Shown here: positions 46,827 to 55,526 of the stretch, in pieces
Layout: every line of letters begins with the position of its first letter
Position numbering within the stretch: position 1 is the first letter of the stretch
Assembly: GCF_020905375.1 (NCBI RefSeq)
Contig: NZ_JAJJBU010000003.1
Location: 124,001 to 188,000 of the forward strand
Source of the DNA: Arthrobacter cryoconiti
GTDB lineage: Bacteria; Actinomycetota; Actinomycetes; Actinomycetales; Micrococcaceae
Direction of reading: 5' to 3'
DNA length: 64,000 nt
Made by a program: the position numbers and the translations under genes
The notes under the pieces: generated by a model
Seen by the model: the letters and a program-made list of their open reading frames with translations, nothing else
Told to the model about the DNA's origin: nothing
The model's database searches: none

Positions 46827-47678
46827 GTGGAGCAAGTGAGCAATGCTACGAAAAATGGTCATCTGCGGATCGCCAGTGTCAATGTCAACGGCATCCGAGC
46901 CGCCTACAAGAACGGTATGGCGACTTGGCTTGCCGCGCGTGATGTGGACATTTTGTGTCTGCAGGAAGTCAGGGCGCCAGACGCGATCGTCGAAGGCTTC
47001 CTGGCTGACGACTGGCATTTAGTACATGCCGAGGCGGAAGCGAAAGGGCGGGCCGGGGTTCTTATCGCGACTCGCAAAGACTCGTTAGCGCCGGTGGCCA
47101 CGCGTGTTGGCATTGGCGATGACTACTTCGCCACCACCGGACGCTGGGTCGAAGCCGACTACACTCTAAACGGCGCCGACGGCAAGGCAACCACGCTGAC
47201 CGTTGTCAGTGCCTATGTGCACTCCGGCGAAGTAGGCACGCCGAAACAGGATGATAAATTCCGGTTCTTAGACACCATGATGACCAAACTGCCGCAGCTG
47301 GCCACCAGCAGCGAGCACGCATTGGTGGTTGGTGATTTGAATGTAGGGCACACCACCTTGGACATCAAAAACTGGAAAGGCAACGTCAAACGCGCAGGTT
47401 TCCTGCCCGAAGAACGTGCCTATTTTGACAAGTTCTTCAGCGAGGAGATCGGCTTCAAGGACGTTGCCCGGGAAATGGCAGGGGACGTCGAAGGGCCGTA
47501 TACATGGTGGTCCAACCGCGGCCAGGCGTTCACGAACGACACTGGTTGGCGAATTGATTACCACATGGCAACCCCGGCTCTGGCTGCTTTGGCTCAGAGC
47601 TGCGTGGTAGACCGCGCGGACTCCTACGAAGCCCGTTTCTCCGATCACGCACCGCTGGTCGTCGACTACAAGTTCTAA
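46827..47678 (+). CDS. xth: Exodeoxyribonuclease III family (AP endonuclease)
   Basis: 283-residue EEP-fold nuclease for base-excision repair. IASVNVNGIRAAYKNG, the metal Glu in LCLQEVRAP, VVGDLNVGHTTLDIKN and the terminal SDHAPLVVDY are the ExoIII/ExoA signatures. Start is GTG 46827 or GTG 46836; the region AAGGTGGAG could serve the second. trpS follows 17 bp downstream and is probably co-transcribed. Confidence 0.9.
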   Translation: MEQVSNATKNGHLRIASVNVNGIRAAYKNGMATWLAARDVDILCLQEVRAPDAIVEGFLADDWHLVHAEAEAKGRAGVLIATRKDSLAPVATRVGIGDDYFATTGRWVEADYTLNGADGKATTLTVVSAYVHSGEVGTPKQDDKFRFLDTMMTKLPQLATSSEHALVVGDLNVGHTTLDIKNWKGNVKRAGFLPEERAYFDKFFSEEIGFKDVAREMAGDVEGPYTWWSNRGQAFTNDTGWRIDYHMATPALAALAQSCVVDRADSYEARFSDHAPLVVDYKF

Positions 47679-47695
47679 AGGACTCTTGATTCCCC

Positions 47696-48724
47696 ATGAG
47701 TGAGACCACTTCCCGTCCCCGCGTTCTCTCTGGCATGCAGCCTTCGGGGAACTCCCTGCATCTTGGCAACTATCTGGGCGCGCTGGTTAATTGGGTCAAA
47801 ACGCAACACGACTACCAGACGCTGTTCTTCATCCCGGATATGCACGCCATCACAGTAGCTCAGGACCCTGCACAGTTGCGGGAACGAACACGCAAGACTG
47901 CCGCGCAGTACATTGCTGGTGGTATCGACGTTGATAAATCCATCCTATTTGTCCAGTCGCATGTCCCTGAGCACGCTCAATTAGCTTGGGTCCTGAACTG
48001 CATCACAGGCTTCGGTGAGGCATCTCGGATGACTCAGTTTAAGGATAAATCCGCTAAGGGCGGTGCGGAGGCGGCCAGCGTTGGATTGTTTACGTACCCC
48101 GTGCTGATGGCGGCCGACATTCTTTTGTACCGCCCACAGGGCGTTCCTGTTGGCGACGATCAGCGCCAACATGTAGAACTTGCCCGCGATCTGGCGAAGC
48201 GTTTTAACCACCGTTTTGGTGAGACGTTCACGGTGCCAGAAGCCTTCATCCAGAAGGAAGGGGCCCGCATCTATGATTTGCAAAATCCAACAGCCAAAAT
48301 GTCCAAATCAGCATCTGGGCCCAACGGGTTGATCAACTTGATGGACGACCCAAAGGTGACCGCCAAACGCATTAAGTCTGCGGTGACAGACGCGGACACG
48401 GTGATTGCGCACGACCGTGAGAACAAGCCAGGAGTGACAAACTTACTGGAAATCCTCTCGACGCTGACCGAAAAACCAATTCAGTCCTTGGTAGCGGACT
48501 ACGAGGGCAAGATGTACGGGCACCTCAAAGCCGATGTTTCCGAGGCTGTGGTGGCGCGGATCGAGCCGATTCGTTCTCGTACTCTGGAACTGCTGGATGA
48601 TCCGGGCGAGCTTGACCGTCTGCTGGCTCAGGGGGCTGCGAAGGCCCGCGGCATTGCCGCTGAGACGCTAGCAGACGTCTACGCAAAGGTAGGGTTCCTT
48701 CCTCCCATGGGGACGGTCGTCTAA
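47696..48724 (+). CDS. trpS: Tryptophanyl-tRNA synthetase
   Basis: 342-residue class Ic synthetase. The HIGH motif appears as LHLGNYLGA and KMSKS as [42 protein letters not shown] and [10 protein letters not shown] are typical. The start is ATG with AAAGGA about 10 bases upstream. It is located between xth and a 2'-5' RNA ligase-like gene; the next start is only 2 bp after the stop. Confidence 0.96.
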   Translation: MSETTSRPRVLSGMQPSGNSLHLGNYLGALVNWVKTQHDYQTLFFIPDMHAITVAQDPAQLRERTRKTAAQYIAGGIDVDKSILFVQSHVPEHAQLAWVLNCITGFGEASRMTQFKDKSAKGGAEAASVGLFTYPVLMAADILLYRPQGVPVGDDQRQHVELARDLAKRFNHRFGETFTVPEAFIQKEGARIYDLQNPTAKMSKSASGPNGLINLMDDPKVTAKRIKSAVTDADTVIAHDRENKPGVTNLLEILSTLTEKPIQSLVADYEGKMYGHLKADVSEAVVARIEPIRSRTLELLDDPGELDRLLAQGAAKARGIAAETLADVYAKVGFLPPMGTVV

Positions 48725-48726
48725 CG

Positions 48727-49290
48727 ATGCCGGGCATTGGACAGAGCGGGGCGTCTCCTGCGCCCCAGCACGACAGCGTGGGAGTCATCATCACGATGCC
48801 CCCTGACTTGGCTGATGAGCTGGGCCGTTGGCGCAGCCGCTACGCGAAGCAAGATGCCGTCGCCGTCCCTGCCCACATCACGCTCGTGTCCGGTCGGGCG
48901 CTTGCGCACTGGGCGGATGCTGCGCACCACGTCCGCGAAGTTGCTCGCAGTACCACCCCGTTCAACGTTTCACTGCGGGGTACTGGGACTTTTCTGCCGG
49001 TGTCACCCGTAGTGTTCTTGAACTTGGTGGATGGCGTACAGGAGTGCCGGGACCTCCATGAGATGCTGCTGGAAGGGCCGGTGGAGCATCTACTGGATTT
49101 CGGCTTCTATCCGCATCTGACGATTGCCCATGATCTAGACGCTGAGACTATGGCGCGCGCCCAAATTGAAATGGCGGCCTTCGCGGCAGACTTCGAGGTA
49201 GATAGCATTGGGCTTTACGATTATGCCGACGACGGCTGGGTATTGCGTGAGGAGCTGAGTCTTGGGGGAGGAACCAAACCAAAAGGGTAG
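48727..49290 (+). CDS. 2'-5' RNA ligase/cyclic phosphodiesterase-like protein
   Basis: 187-residue 2H phosphoesterase superfamily member. Both HxT motifs are present: PAHITLVSG at about 54-62 and FYPHLTIAHD at about 126-135. Members act on 2',5' or cyclic phosphate ends of RNA or small nucleotides, and the physiological substrate here is unknown. It is tightly coupled behind trpS (2-bp gap) and overlaps the next gene by 29 bp. Coupling to a tRNA synthetase hints at RNA-end processing, but this is inference. Confidence 0.78.
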   Translation: MPGIGQSGASPAPQHDSVGVIITMPPDLADELGRWRSRYAKQDAVAVPAHITLVSGRALAHWADAAHHVREVARSTTPFNVSLRGTGTFLPVSPVVFLNLVDGVQECRDLHEMLLEGPVEHLLDFGFYPHLTIAHDLDAETMARAQIEMAAFAADFEVDSIGLYDYADDGWVLREELSLGGGTKPKG

Positions 49291-50338
49291 GCGCGAGCAC
49301 GGCCACTCTCTCGGCGCCGGGCCAGTCGGAATTCGTGCCCAGAGGCCGCTTGCCGCCCCGCCCAAGCCGCCACCTAGTCCGCTGGATCGCGCGGCTCTGA
49401 AGAAGTGGTCGGGGGCTCAGCATGCCGCTTTCGTGGCAGCGAACGACGGCGGCAGCGTTGTTGGGCGTGTATCTGCTGGCTTCGTCTGGGCGAATGCATG
49501 GCTCGGGACACTGCTGCCCATACGCGTTTGGAATCTCTACACACGTCGTCGTGGCCCCTTGATGGCCGCCGGTAACGCTTACCTGATGTTTTTCTCCGTG
49601 GGCGCGATGTTGGTGGCGGGTTTCGCCATTTTCACCATGACGACTGCGGATAATGCAGTATTGCGTGAAGCCGTTATTAACACTGTTGCTGAAAGCACCC
49701 CGGGTCTGATCGACACCGGCAATGGGGGGCTGGCGTCACCTGAACAGCTCCTGGGTGGGAGCGACTTCGGGCTGACTCTGATCATCTCCCTCTTAGCACT
49801 ATTGGTGACTGCCATGGGGTGGATCAACGGACTCCGTGAGGGGATCCGGTCTGTTGTGGGTCTATCCCGGGACCGGACCAACCCCGTCTTGTCGAAGGTG
49901 CGCGACGCCGGCACACTGCTCGTCCTAGCCGTGGCCTTAGTGCTGACCAGCGCCTTGGGTGTGTTGAACACGGCCGCCCTAGCGAGTATTGGTAGTGCTT
50001 TCGGGTGGGGTGAGTTCTGGACTGGCATAACTGCGCGTATTGGTTCGATCGTGGTGATGTTCTTGTTGGACACTGCGGTGGCCATGGTCATGTTCAGCAT
50101 TGCCGCGCGGGTTCGGATGCCGATTCGGGTGCTGCTGTTTGCAGCTATATTCTCCGGAGCGGGGGCCACCGTGCTCCGCTTCTTCAGTACGGTGCTGCTC
50201 AACGGGATCACGAATAACGCTCTGCTAGCGCCGTTTGCAGTCATCCTGGGCTTGTTCGTGTGGTTCTTCCTCCTAAGCCAGGTGTACTTGGTTGCAGCGG
50301 CGATAGCCGCCGTCCGGGCGGCGGATCTGCGCGCCTAG
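49262..50338 (+). CDS. YihY/BrkB-family membrane protein
   Basis: 358 residues. An N-terminal Arg/Pro-rich cytoplasmic tail of about 60 residues precedes about six hydrophobic segments. Family features include LKKWSGAQHAAFVAANDGGSVVGR-like pre-membrane sequence, NTVAESTPGLIDTG and FVWFFLLSQVYLVAAAIAAV near the end. The family was once called RNase BN; the role is unknown and transport is suspected. TTG 49262 has GAGGAG 7 bases upstream, inside the preceding gene. It ends 18 bp before a palindromic repeat. Confidence 0.8.
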   Translation: MGEEPNQKGRREHGHSLGAGPVGIRAQRPLAAPPKPPPSPLDRAALKKWSGAQHAAFVAANDGGSVVGRVSAGFVWANAWLGTLLPIRVWNLYTRRRGPLMAAGNAYLMFFSVGAMLVAGFAIFTMTTADNAVLREAVINTVAESTPGLIDTGNGGLASPEQLLGGSDFGLTLIISLLALLVTAMGWINGLREGIRSVVGLSRDRTNPVLSKVRDAGTLLVLAVALVLTSALGVLNTAALASIGSAFGWGEFWTGITARIGSIVVMFLLDTAVAMVMFSIAARVRMPIRVLLFAAIFSGAGATVLRFFSTVLLNGITNNALLAPFAVILGLFVWFFLLSQVYLVAAAIAAVRAADLRA

Positions 50339-50356
50339 GCTGCGCCGTCGAGCCTT

Positions 50357-50428
50357 CCGAGGCCGACGGAGCGTTTCGAGATAGCCGCTGCGCCTCGTCT
50401 GTGTCGGCGGTTTCCGTCAGACTCGGCG
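50357..50428. repeat. Palindromic element family B, copy 1
   Basis: 72 bp with ends CCGAGGCCGACGGA and TCCGTCAGACTCGG, near-perfect inverted repeats. It aligns without gaps to 51545-51616 in direct orientation at 58 of 72 positions. It lies between the BrkB-like gene stop and the gene B stop. Confidence 0.85.
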
Positions 50429-50439
50429 CAGGAGCGTCG

Positions 50440-51465
50440 TCATTTCGCCAGCGCAGCGAGGATGCGTAACTTAAAGCCAGCTTCATTGAAGAGGTCTTTC
50501 CATTGCACACGGATGAGCGTCCATCCCGCCTCAATGAGTGCGGTCTCACGCTTACGCTCTTGAAAAAGGGCTTCGTCGGTGGGCCTGTAGTTGAAGTATT
50601 TGCCTTTGCCATCAAATTCAAGCACTACGCGCTTTGCAATCCAGGCGAAGTCCACCCGATGGCGGCCAACGCGGGTGGCAATCCACACTTGGGGCGTGGG
50701 AGGCTCGATTAACAGTTTCCGCATTAAGTCTCGGGTCAACGTTTCGCCGGGCGATTCCGAGCGGGGATCAGCATTGAGGAGCACCTTGCGCAGGGTTCGA
50801 ATCCCGCGATGGGAAGAGAGCCGATCAGCCGCTGCCATCAAGGTGGGCAGTGAAACGCCCATGCGGAGGGCATGATCGGCAATGATGAGCGCTTGTCTGT
50901 ACGGCAGCGTTAAGGCGCAATCGATCACGGTGCGCAGGAGCGAGGTGACTCGTAGACGGCGAATGACAACGATGTCCTCATCATCGAGGGGGCTGCGATG
51001 AATCCTCGTGTCCGGGCCGGCGCCTATGCTAGAGGGCTTCTTCGGCTGCGTAATGTGAATAAAGTCATCCACATTCCATAGGAATAGGCCGTGGAGGATT
51101 GCGGCAGAGGTGTGGCTGTAAACAAATCCCGTGGCAGAGGACGTGAGAGTCGCAAATGCATGCAGGAGCACCCTATTGAGGCGGCGGGCATCCAACGACA
51201 AACCATTCCACCACGCGGCCCGTACGTAGCAGCCATACCGGAGTCGTGCCAAGATTCCCTGCTCTAAAAGACGGCGGATGGCACGGTCGCCGAAACCCGC
51301 CTCACGCAGTTGGGCCGTCCGCCACACAATCCGCTTCACCGCGAATGCTGCTTCGAAGCGCGCGACCAGAGGGCGGAAACTCGCTGCCTTGCTGTTGCCG
51401 GGTCCAGTGTCATGGAGCAGTGCGCTCGAGGATGCTGCGCCGTCGTGCTCGGAAAATGCGTTCAT
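50440..51465 (-). CDS. AbiEi-like wHTH plus Vsr/DUF559-like nuclease domain protein (gene B)
   Basis: 341 residues. A polar N-terminus is followed by an AbiEi-type winged helix at about 45-82 (VWRTAQLREAGFGDRAIRRL; RLRYGCYVRA) and a middle SHTSAAILHGL region typical of the family. The C-terminal Vsr-like domain at about 236-330 has SESPGETL (Glu241), VDFAWIAKRVVLEFDGKGKY (271-290) and GWTLIRVQWKDL. Nuclease-fold residues look intact. It is distantly similar in layout to gene A. It is bracketed by direct 72-bp repeats, with GTTATCCACAG 49 bp upstream, between a BrkB-like gene and sdhB. Confidence 0.65.
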   Translation of the reverse strand: MNAFSEHDGAASSSALLHDTGPGNSKAASFRPLVARFEAAFAVKRIVWRTAQLREAGFGDRAIRRLLEQGILARLRYGCYVRAAWWNGLSLDARRLNRVLLHAFATLTSSATGFVYSHTSAAILHGLFLWNVDDFIHITQPKKPSSIGAGPDTRIHRSPLDDEDIVVIRRLRVTSLLRTVIDCALTLPYRQALIIADHALRMGVSLPTLMAAADRLSSHRGIRTLRKVLLNADPRSESPGETLTRDLMRKLLIEPPTPQVWIATRVGRHRVDFAWIAKRVVLEFDGKGKYFNYRPTDEALFQERKRETALIEAGWTLIRVQWKDLFNEAGFKLRILAALAK

Positions 51466-51514
51466 CCCTCAATCGTGGAACAGAAATGGGGGAACGGACG
51501 GGGCATAACTGTAT

Positions 51515-51525
51515 CTGTGGATAAC
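51515..51525 (-). other. GTTATCCACAG motif upstream of gene B
   Basis: Same 11-mer as at 22427-22437, here on the minus strand, 49 bp upstream of gene B and 19 bp from palindrome copy 2. Confidence 0.6.
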
Positions 51526-51544
51526 TAGCGGGCTACCGAATGTG

Positions 51545-51616
51545 CCGAGGAAGACGGAACGTTGCGAGAGAGTCGTTGCGCTACGTCTGCGTGGGCGCGC
51601 TCCGTCAGACTCGGCG
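51545..51616. repeat. Palindromic element family B, copy 2
   Basis: 72 bp, ends CCGAGGAAGACGGA and TCCGTCAGACTCGG, direct copy of 50357-50428. The last 16 bases of the two copies are identical. Confidence 0.85.
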
Positions 51617-51620
51617 GAAA

Positions 51621-51655
51621 GAAGGCGCCGCACCCCAAGGGGGAGCGGCGCCTTC
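51621..51655 (-). terminator. sdh operon terminator
   Basis: Perfect 11-bp stem GAAGGCGCCGC (51621-51631 with 51645-51655) with an inner CCCC/GGGG pair, followed on the minus strand by TTTCC. Confidence 0.75.
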
Positions 51656-51669
51656 GAAAGTGCTAGAAC

Positions 51670-52467
51670 CTAGACCTGACGGGACAAAATGGCCTGCTTG
51701 ACTTCAGCGATGGCCTGCGTGATCTGGATGCCGCGGGGGCATGCCTCGGTGCAGTTGAAGGTAGTGCGGCAACGCCACACACCCTCTTTATCGTTGAGGA
51801 TCTCCAGGCGCATATCTCCAGCGTCATCGCGCGAATCAAAGATGAATCGGTGGGCGTTGACGATGGCTGCGGGACCGAAGTACTGGCCGTCGGTCCAGAA
51901 CACGGGGCAAGATGACGTGCACGCAGCGCAGAGGATGCACTTGGTGGTGTCGTCAAAACGCGCGCGCTCTTCAGCGGACTGCAGACGCTCCTTTGAAGGG
52001 GAGTGGCCTCGGTTGATCAAAAACGGCATGACTTCTCGGTAGGACTGGAAGAACGGCTCCATGTCCACGATCAAGTCCTTCTCCACCGGCAAACCCTTCA
52101 GGGGTTCGACGAGAATGGGCTTTGACGTGTCCAAATCCTTGAGCAGCGTCTTGCAGGCCAAACGATTGCGGCCATTGATGCGCATGGCATCCGAGCCACA
52201 CACGCCGTGTGCACAAGAGCGGCGGAAGGACAGCGAACCGTCCTGCTCCCATTTGACCTTGTGTAGGGCGTCGAGCACACGGTCGGTGCCGTACATGGTC
52301 ATGGTGAAGTCTTCCCACTTCGATTCCTCGGAAAACTCAGGATCGTAGCGGCGCACACGCAAGGTGACGTCAAAGGTGGGTATTTCGCCGCCGCCGCCCA
52401 AATGGGCGGGCAGTTCAATCTTTGATGCCGGCTCCGGAGCGGTTTCGGCAGTTTCTATGGGACTCAT
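51670..52467 (-). CDS. sdhB: Succinate dehydrogenase iron-sulfur subunit
   Basis: 265 residues. The N-terminal plant-type ferredoxin domain carries the [2Fe-2S] Cys set (SCAHGVCGSDAMRINGRNRL then AC). The C-terminal domain has CILCAACTSSCP and CRTTFNCTEACP for the [4Fe-4S] and [3Fe-4S] clusters. It passes electrons from SdhA flavin to quinone. The start overlaps the sdhA stop by one base (TAATG). Last gene of sdhCDAB. Confidence 0.96.
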   Translation of the reverse strand: MSPIETAETAPEPASKIELPAHLGGGGEIPTFDVTLRVRRYDPEFSEESKWEDFTMTMYGTDRVLDALHKVKWEQDGSLSFRRSCAHGVCGSDAMRINGRNRLACKTLLKDLDTSKPILVEPLKGLPVEKDLIVDMEPFFQSYREVMPFLINRGHSPSKERLQSAEERARFDDTTKCILCAACTSSCPVFWTDGQYFGPAAIVNAHRFIFDSRDDAGDMRLEILNDKEGVWRCRTTFNCTEACPRGIQITQAIAEVKQAILSRQV

Positions 52468-54266
52468 TAGTACTTCCTTACCATCGGCTGGTAGCGCGTG
52501 ACGACAACAGGCTTGGTGCCTAGACGGATGCCAGCAATGTGTTCCTGCGAGCTATCAGCCGTAACCTCAGCGTCTTTGTAAGCCATGGAGTGCTTCATGA
52601 AATTCTCGTCATCACGCTCCGGGAAGTCTTCGCGGTAGTGTCCGCCGCGAGATTCCTGGCGGTGAAGGGCTGCAACTGTCATGACCTTGGCGAGTTCCAG
52701 CAAGAAGCCCAATTCAACGGCTTCGAGCAGATCCAAATTGAAGCGCTTGCCCTTGTCCTGGACGGTGATGCGTGAATAGCGTTCCTCGAAGGATGCGATG
52801 TCCGCGAGGACCTTATCGATCGACTCGGCCGTGCGGAACACCTGCATGTTGGCATCCATGGTGTCCTGGAGTTCCTTGCGGATCGCCGCCACCTTTTCGC
52901 CGCCGTCGGAGATACGGACGTGCTCCAAGAGGGCTATGGTGCCAGCTTCAGGGTTTTCCGGAAGGTCGACAAAATCGGCGCGCTGGGCATACGCGGCAGC
53001 GGCAACCCCGGCACGTTTGCCGAATACGTTGATGTCCAGCAATGAGTTGGTACCCAAACGGTTGGAACCATGGACGGAGACACAGGCAACTTCACCGGCC
53101 GCGAACAGGCCAGGAATGATGGTGTCGTTGTCCTGGAGTACCTCGGTTGAGACGTTGGTGGGTACTCCACCCATTGCGTAGTGAGCCGTCGGGAAGACCG
53201 GTACCGGTTCCGTGTACGGTTCCACACCCAAATACGTGCGAGCGAACTCGGTGATATCCGGGAGTTTGGCATCAATATGAGCTGGTTCCAGGTGAGTCAA
53301 ATCCAGAAGGACGTAGTCCTTGTTCGGGCCACAACCGCGGCCCTCACGGACCTCATTCGCCATGGAGCGGGCCACGATGTCACGAGGCGCCAAGTCCTTG
53401 ATCGTGGGGGCGTAACGCTCCATGAAGCGTTCGCCCTCGGAGTTACGCAAAATGGCACCTTCACCGCGGGCGGCTTCGGAAAGCAGAATGCCCAAACCGG
53501 CCAGTCCCGTTGGATGGAACTGGAAGAATTCCATGTCTTCTAGGGGTATGCCGCGGCGGAACGCGATGCCCATGCCATCACCGGTCAGGGTGTGTGCGTT
53601 GGACGTGGTTTTGAAAACCTTGCCAGCCCCACCCGTTGCCAAGATCACGGATTTAGCCTGGAATACGTGCAGTTCGCCAGTGGCCAGATCATAGGAGACG
53701 ACGCCGGCAATGCGCTTTTGCTTGTACGGGGTGCCATCCTCGCGGGTGGCGTCCTCCTCAACAGTGAGTAGATCTAAAACGTAGTACTCGTTGTAGAACT
53801 CAACGTTGTGCTTGACGCAGTTCTGATACAGGGTCTGCAAAATCATATGGCCCGTGCGGTCAGCGGCGTAGCAGGACCGGCGAACCGGTGCCTTGCCGTG
53901 GTCACGGGTGTGCCCGCCAAAGCGGCGCTGGTCAATACGGCCTTCGGGTGTGCGGTTGAACGGCAAACCCATCTTTTCCAGGTCGATCACGGCATCGATG
54001 GCTTCCTTAGCCATAATCTCTGCCGCGTCCTGGTCAACTAGGTAGTCACCGCCCTTGACGGTGTCAAAGGTGTGCCACTCCCAGTTGTCTTCCTCCACGT
54101 TGGCCAAAGCGGCGCACATGCCGCCCTGGGCTGCACCCGTGTGTGAGCGGGTGGGGTAGAGCTTGGTCAGCACTGCCGTACGGACATTCTGGCCGGCTTC
54201 AATGGCGGCACGCATTCCTGCGCCACCGGCCCCGACGATAATGACGTCGTATTTGTGGACCTGCAT
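52467..54266 (-). CDS. sdhA: Succinate dehydrogenase flavoprotein subunit
   Basis: 599 residues, normal for SdhA. IIVGAGGAGMRAAIEA is the FAD dinucleotide site, and TRSHTGAAQGGMCAAL holds the His that carries covalent FAD. FQFHPTGLAGLGILLSEAARGEG and GSNRLGTNSLLDINVFGKRAG are active-site and FAD segments. ATG 54266 is chosen to match the family N-terminus MQVHKYDVIIVGAGG; an upstream extension of 49 codons is spacer. It oxidises succinate to fumarate in the TCA cycle. Confidence 0.97.
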   Translation of the reverse strand: MQVHKYDVIIVGAGGAGMRAAIEAGQNVRTAVLTKLYPTRSHTGAAQGGMCAALANVEEDNWEWHTFDTVKGGDYLVDQDAAEIMAKEAIDAVIDLEKMGLPFNRTPEGRIDQRRFGGHTRDHGKAPVRRSCYAADRTGHMILQTLYQNCVKHNVEFYNEYYVLDLLTVEEDATREDGTPYKQKRIAGVVSYDLATGELHVFQAKSVILATGGAGKVFKTTSNAHTLTGDGMGIAFRRGIPLEDMEFFQFHPTGLAGLGILLSEAARGEGAILRNSEGERFMERYAPTIKDLAPRDIVARSMANEVREGRGCGPNKDYVLLDLTHLEPAHIDAKLPDITEFARTYLGVEPYTEPVPVFPTAHYAMGGVPTNVSTEVLQDNDTIIPGLFAAGEVACVSVHGSNRLGTNSLLDINVFGKRAGVAAAAYAQRADFVDLPENPEAGTIALLEHVRISDGGEKVAAIRKELQDTMDANMQVFRTAESIDKVLADIASFEERYSRITVQDKGKRFNLDLLEAVELGFLLELAKVMTVAALHRQESRGGHYREDFPERDDENFMKHSMAYKDAEVTADSSQEHIAGIRLGTKPVVVTRYQPMVRKY

Positions 54267-54354
54267 ACTGGATGCTCTTTCTCTCTTTACTGCATTCAAA
54301 TTGCCTGTGTTCACTTCAGTTCCCGGGCGGATGGTACCGGGAATTAGCCGATCC

Positions 54355-54822
54355 TTAGGGAACGGGACAGAAGGAGGGAAGGTCGATGACTGCACCGGCC
54401 GGGCACGGATCAAAGGTGAAAATCACCAAGGTACCTAGAACAATGATGACGCCGGCGGCAACGTACAGAACCGTCTTGAGCGTCATACGGGTCCCGTTAC
54501 GCTCCGCGTAGTCGTTGATGATGGTGCGGACACCGTTGGTGCCGTGCAACATAGCCAGCCACAGCATGGCCAGGTCCCAGACCTGCCAGAACGGACTGGA
54601 CCATTTGCCTGCAACGAAACCGAAGTCGATGGCGTGGATGCCCTCGCCAACTAGGAGGTTGACGAACAGGTGCCCGAAGATCAGGACAATGAGCACCACT
54701 CCGGAGAGGCGCATGAATAACCAGGCGAACATCTCAAAGCTGGAGTGTGATGCCTTGTTGCGCTTGTATTGCGGAGACTGCGCGCTGTTGGAGCGAGGCG
54801 ATGCGATCATGTTGGAACTCAT
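54355..54822 (-). CDS. sdhD: Succinate dehydrogenase membrane anchor subunit
   Basis: 155 residues with three hydrophobic helices (about 34-57, 78-98, 115-138). RLSGVVLIVLIFGHLFVNLLV includes a His suited to heme ligation, and MLHGTNGVRTIINDYAERN is the quinone-site helix signature. The start directly follows the sdhC stop. The N-terminal 25 residues are polar and cytoplasmic. Confidence 0.9.
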   Translation of the reverse strand: MSSNMIASPRSNSAQSPQYKRNKASHSSFEMFAWLFMRLSGVVLIVLIFGHLFVNLLVGEGIHAIDFGFVAGKWSSPFWQVWDLAMLWLAMLHGTNGVRTIINDYAERNGTRMTLKTVLYVAAGVIIVLGTLVIFTFDPCPAGAVIDLPSFCPVP

Positions 54823-55215
54823 TTAGTGCCCCCCGAAGAAATTTGAGAAGACAATGGTGAGGTGGCGGATCAAGAACGGAATCATGACCACAACCCAAGC
54901 GATCAAAACGGTCCAGAGCATTTGGCGCTGGTACTTGGGGCCTTTCTTCCAGAAGTCAATGGCAATGATGCGCAAGCCATTAAAGGCGTGGAACACGATT
55001 GCGGCAACTAGGGCTGCTTCACCCAAGCCCATGATGGGGTTCTTATATGCCCCAATAACTGCTGTGTACGCTTCCGGGGACACTCGCACCAAGGAGGTGT
55101 CCAGAACGTGCACCAACAGGAAAACGAAAATCACTACACCGGTAATCCGATGTCCCACCCAGGACCACATGCCTTCTCGGCCGCGGTACAGAGTGCCAGC
55201 TGGTTTTGTCGGCAC
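54823..55215 (-). CDS. sdhC: Succinate dehydrogenase cytochrome b556 subunit
   Basis: 130 residues with three hydrophobic helices (about 19-41, 62-84, 100-122). SWVGHRITGVVIFVFLLVHVLDTSLV is the SdhC signature (about 18-43) and FHAFNGLRIIAIDF carries the second heme His. GTG start with AGGAAGG 7 bases upstream. First gene of sdhCDAB. Confidence 0.92.
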   Translation of the reverse strand: MPTKPAGTLYRGREGMWSWVGHRITGVVIFVFLLVHVLDTSLVRVSPEAYTAVIGAYKNPIMGLGEAALVAAIVFHAFNGLRIIAIDFWKKGPKYQRQMLWTVLIAWVVVMIPFLIRHLTIVFSNFFGGH

Positions 55216-55526
55216 TGAATAAACCTTCCTGCATCACCGTGACGCTGGCGTGGTTCCACGCGGGGAAACGCACACGGCGTGAGCACTCATAACTCAGCCT
55301 AAACTTAGGCTTCGCTTACAGCATATTCAACTTAGGCACTCCTTGCCCTATGGGACAAATCACAGTCTTGTCACAAAGTTCCCTTATGGGCGGGAGAAAT
55401 CGCTGAGGTAGTCCATGGGCAATAGTTGTCGGGTTACACAGTCAGCGGTCATCCCCAAGGCTGATCTTTGCCCGTTTCAAGCCCAGAAGCCCGGGTTCAA
55501 GAGGTCAATCGTTTAGAGTTGAGGCG
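55216..55526. promoter_or_regulatory. Divergent sdhC-manC regulatory region
   Basis: About 310 bases. Contains the palindrome AGCCTAA-AC-TTAGGCT at 55296-55311 and a second AACTTAGGC at 55329-55337, a direct copy of 55302-55310 spaced 27 bp. These are likely regulator sites for sdhC. A promoter could not be fixed with confidence. Confidence 0.45.

Noticed and set aside
55216-55526. Canonical DtxR/IdeR box upstream of sdhC
   Set aside because: The half-sites are in the opposite arrangement (CCTAA inside, TTAGG after) from the 19-bp TTAGG...CCTAA consensus. Reported only as an unassigned palindrome.
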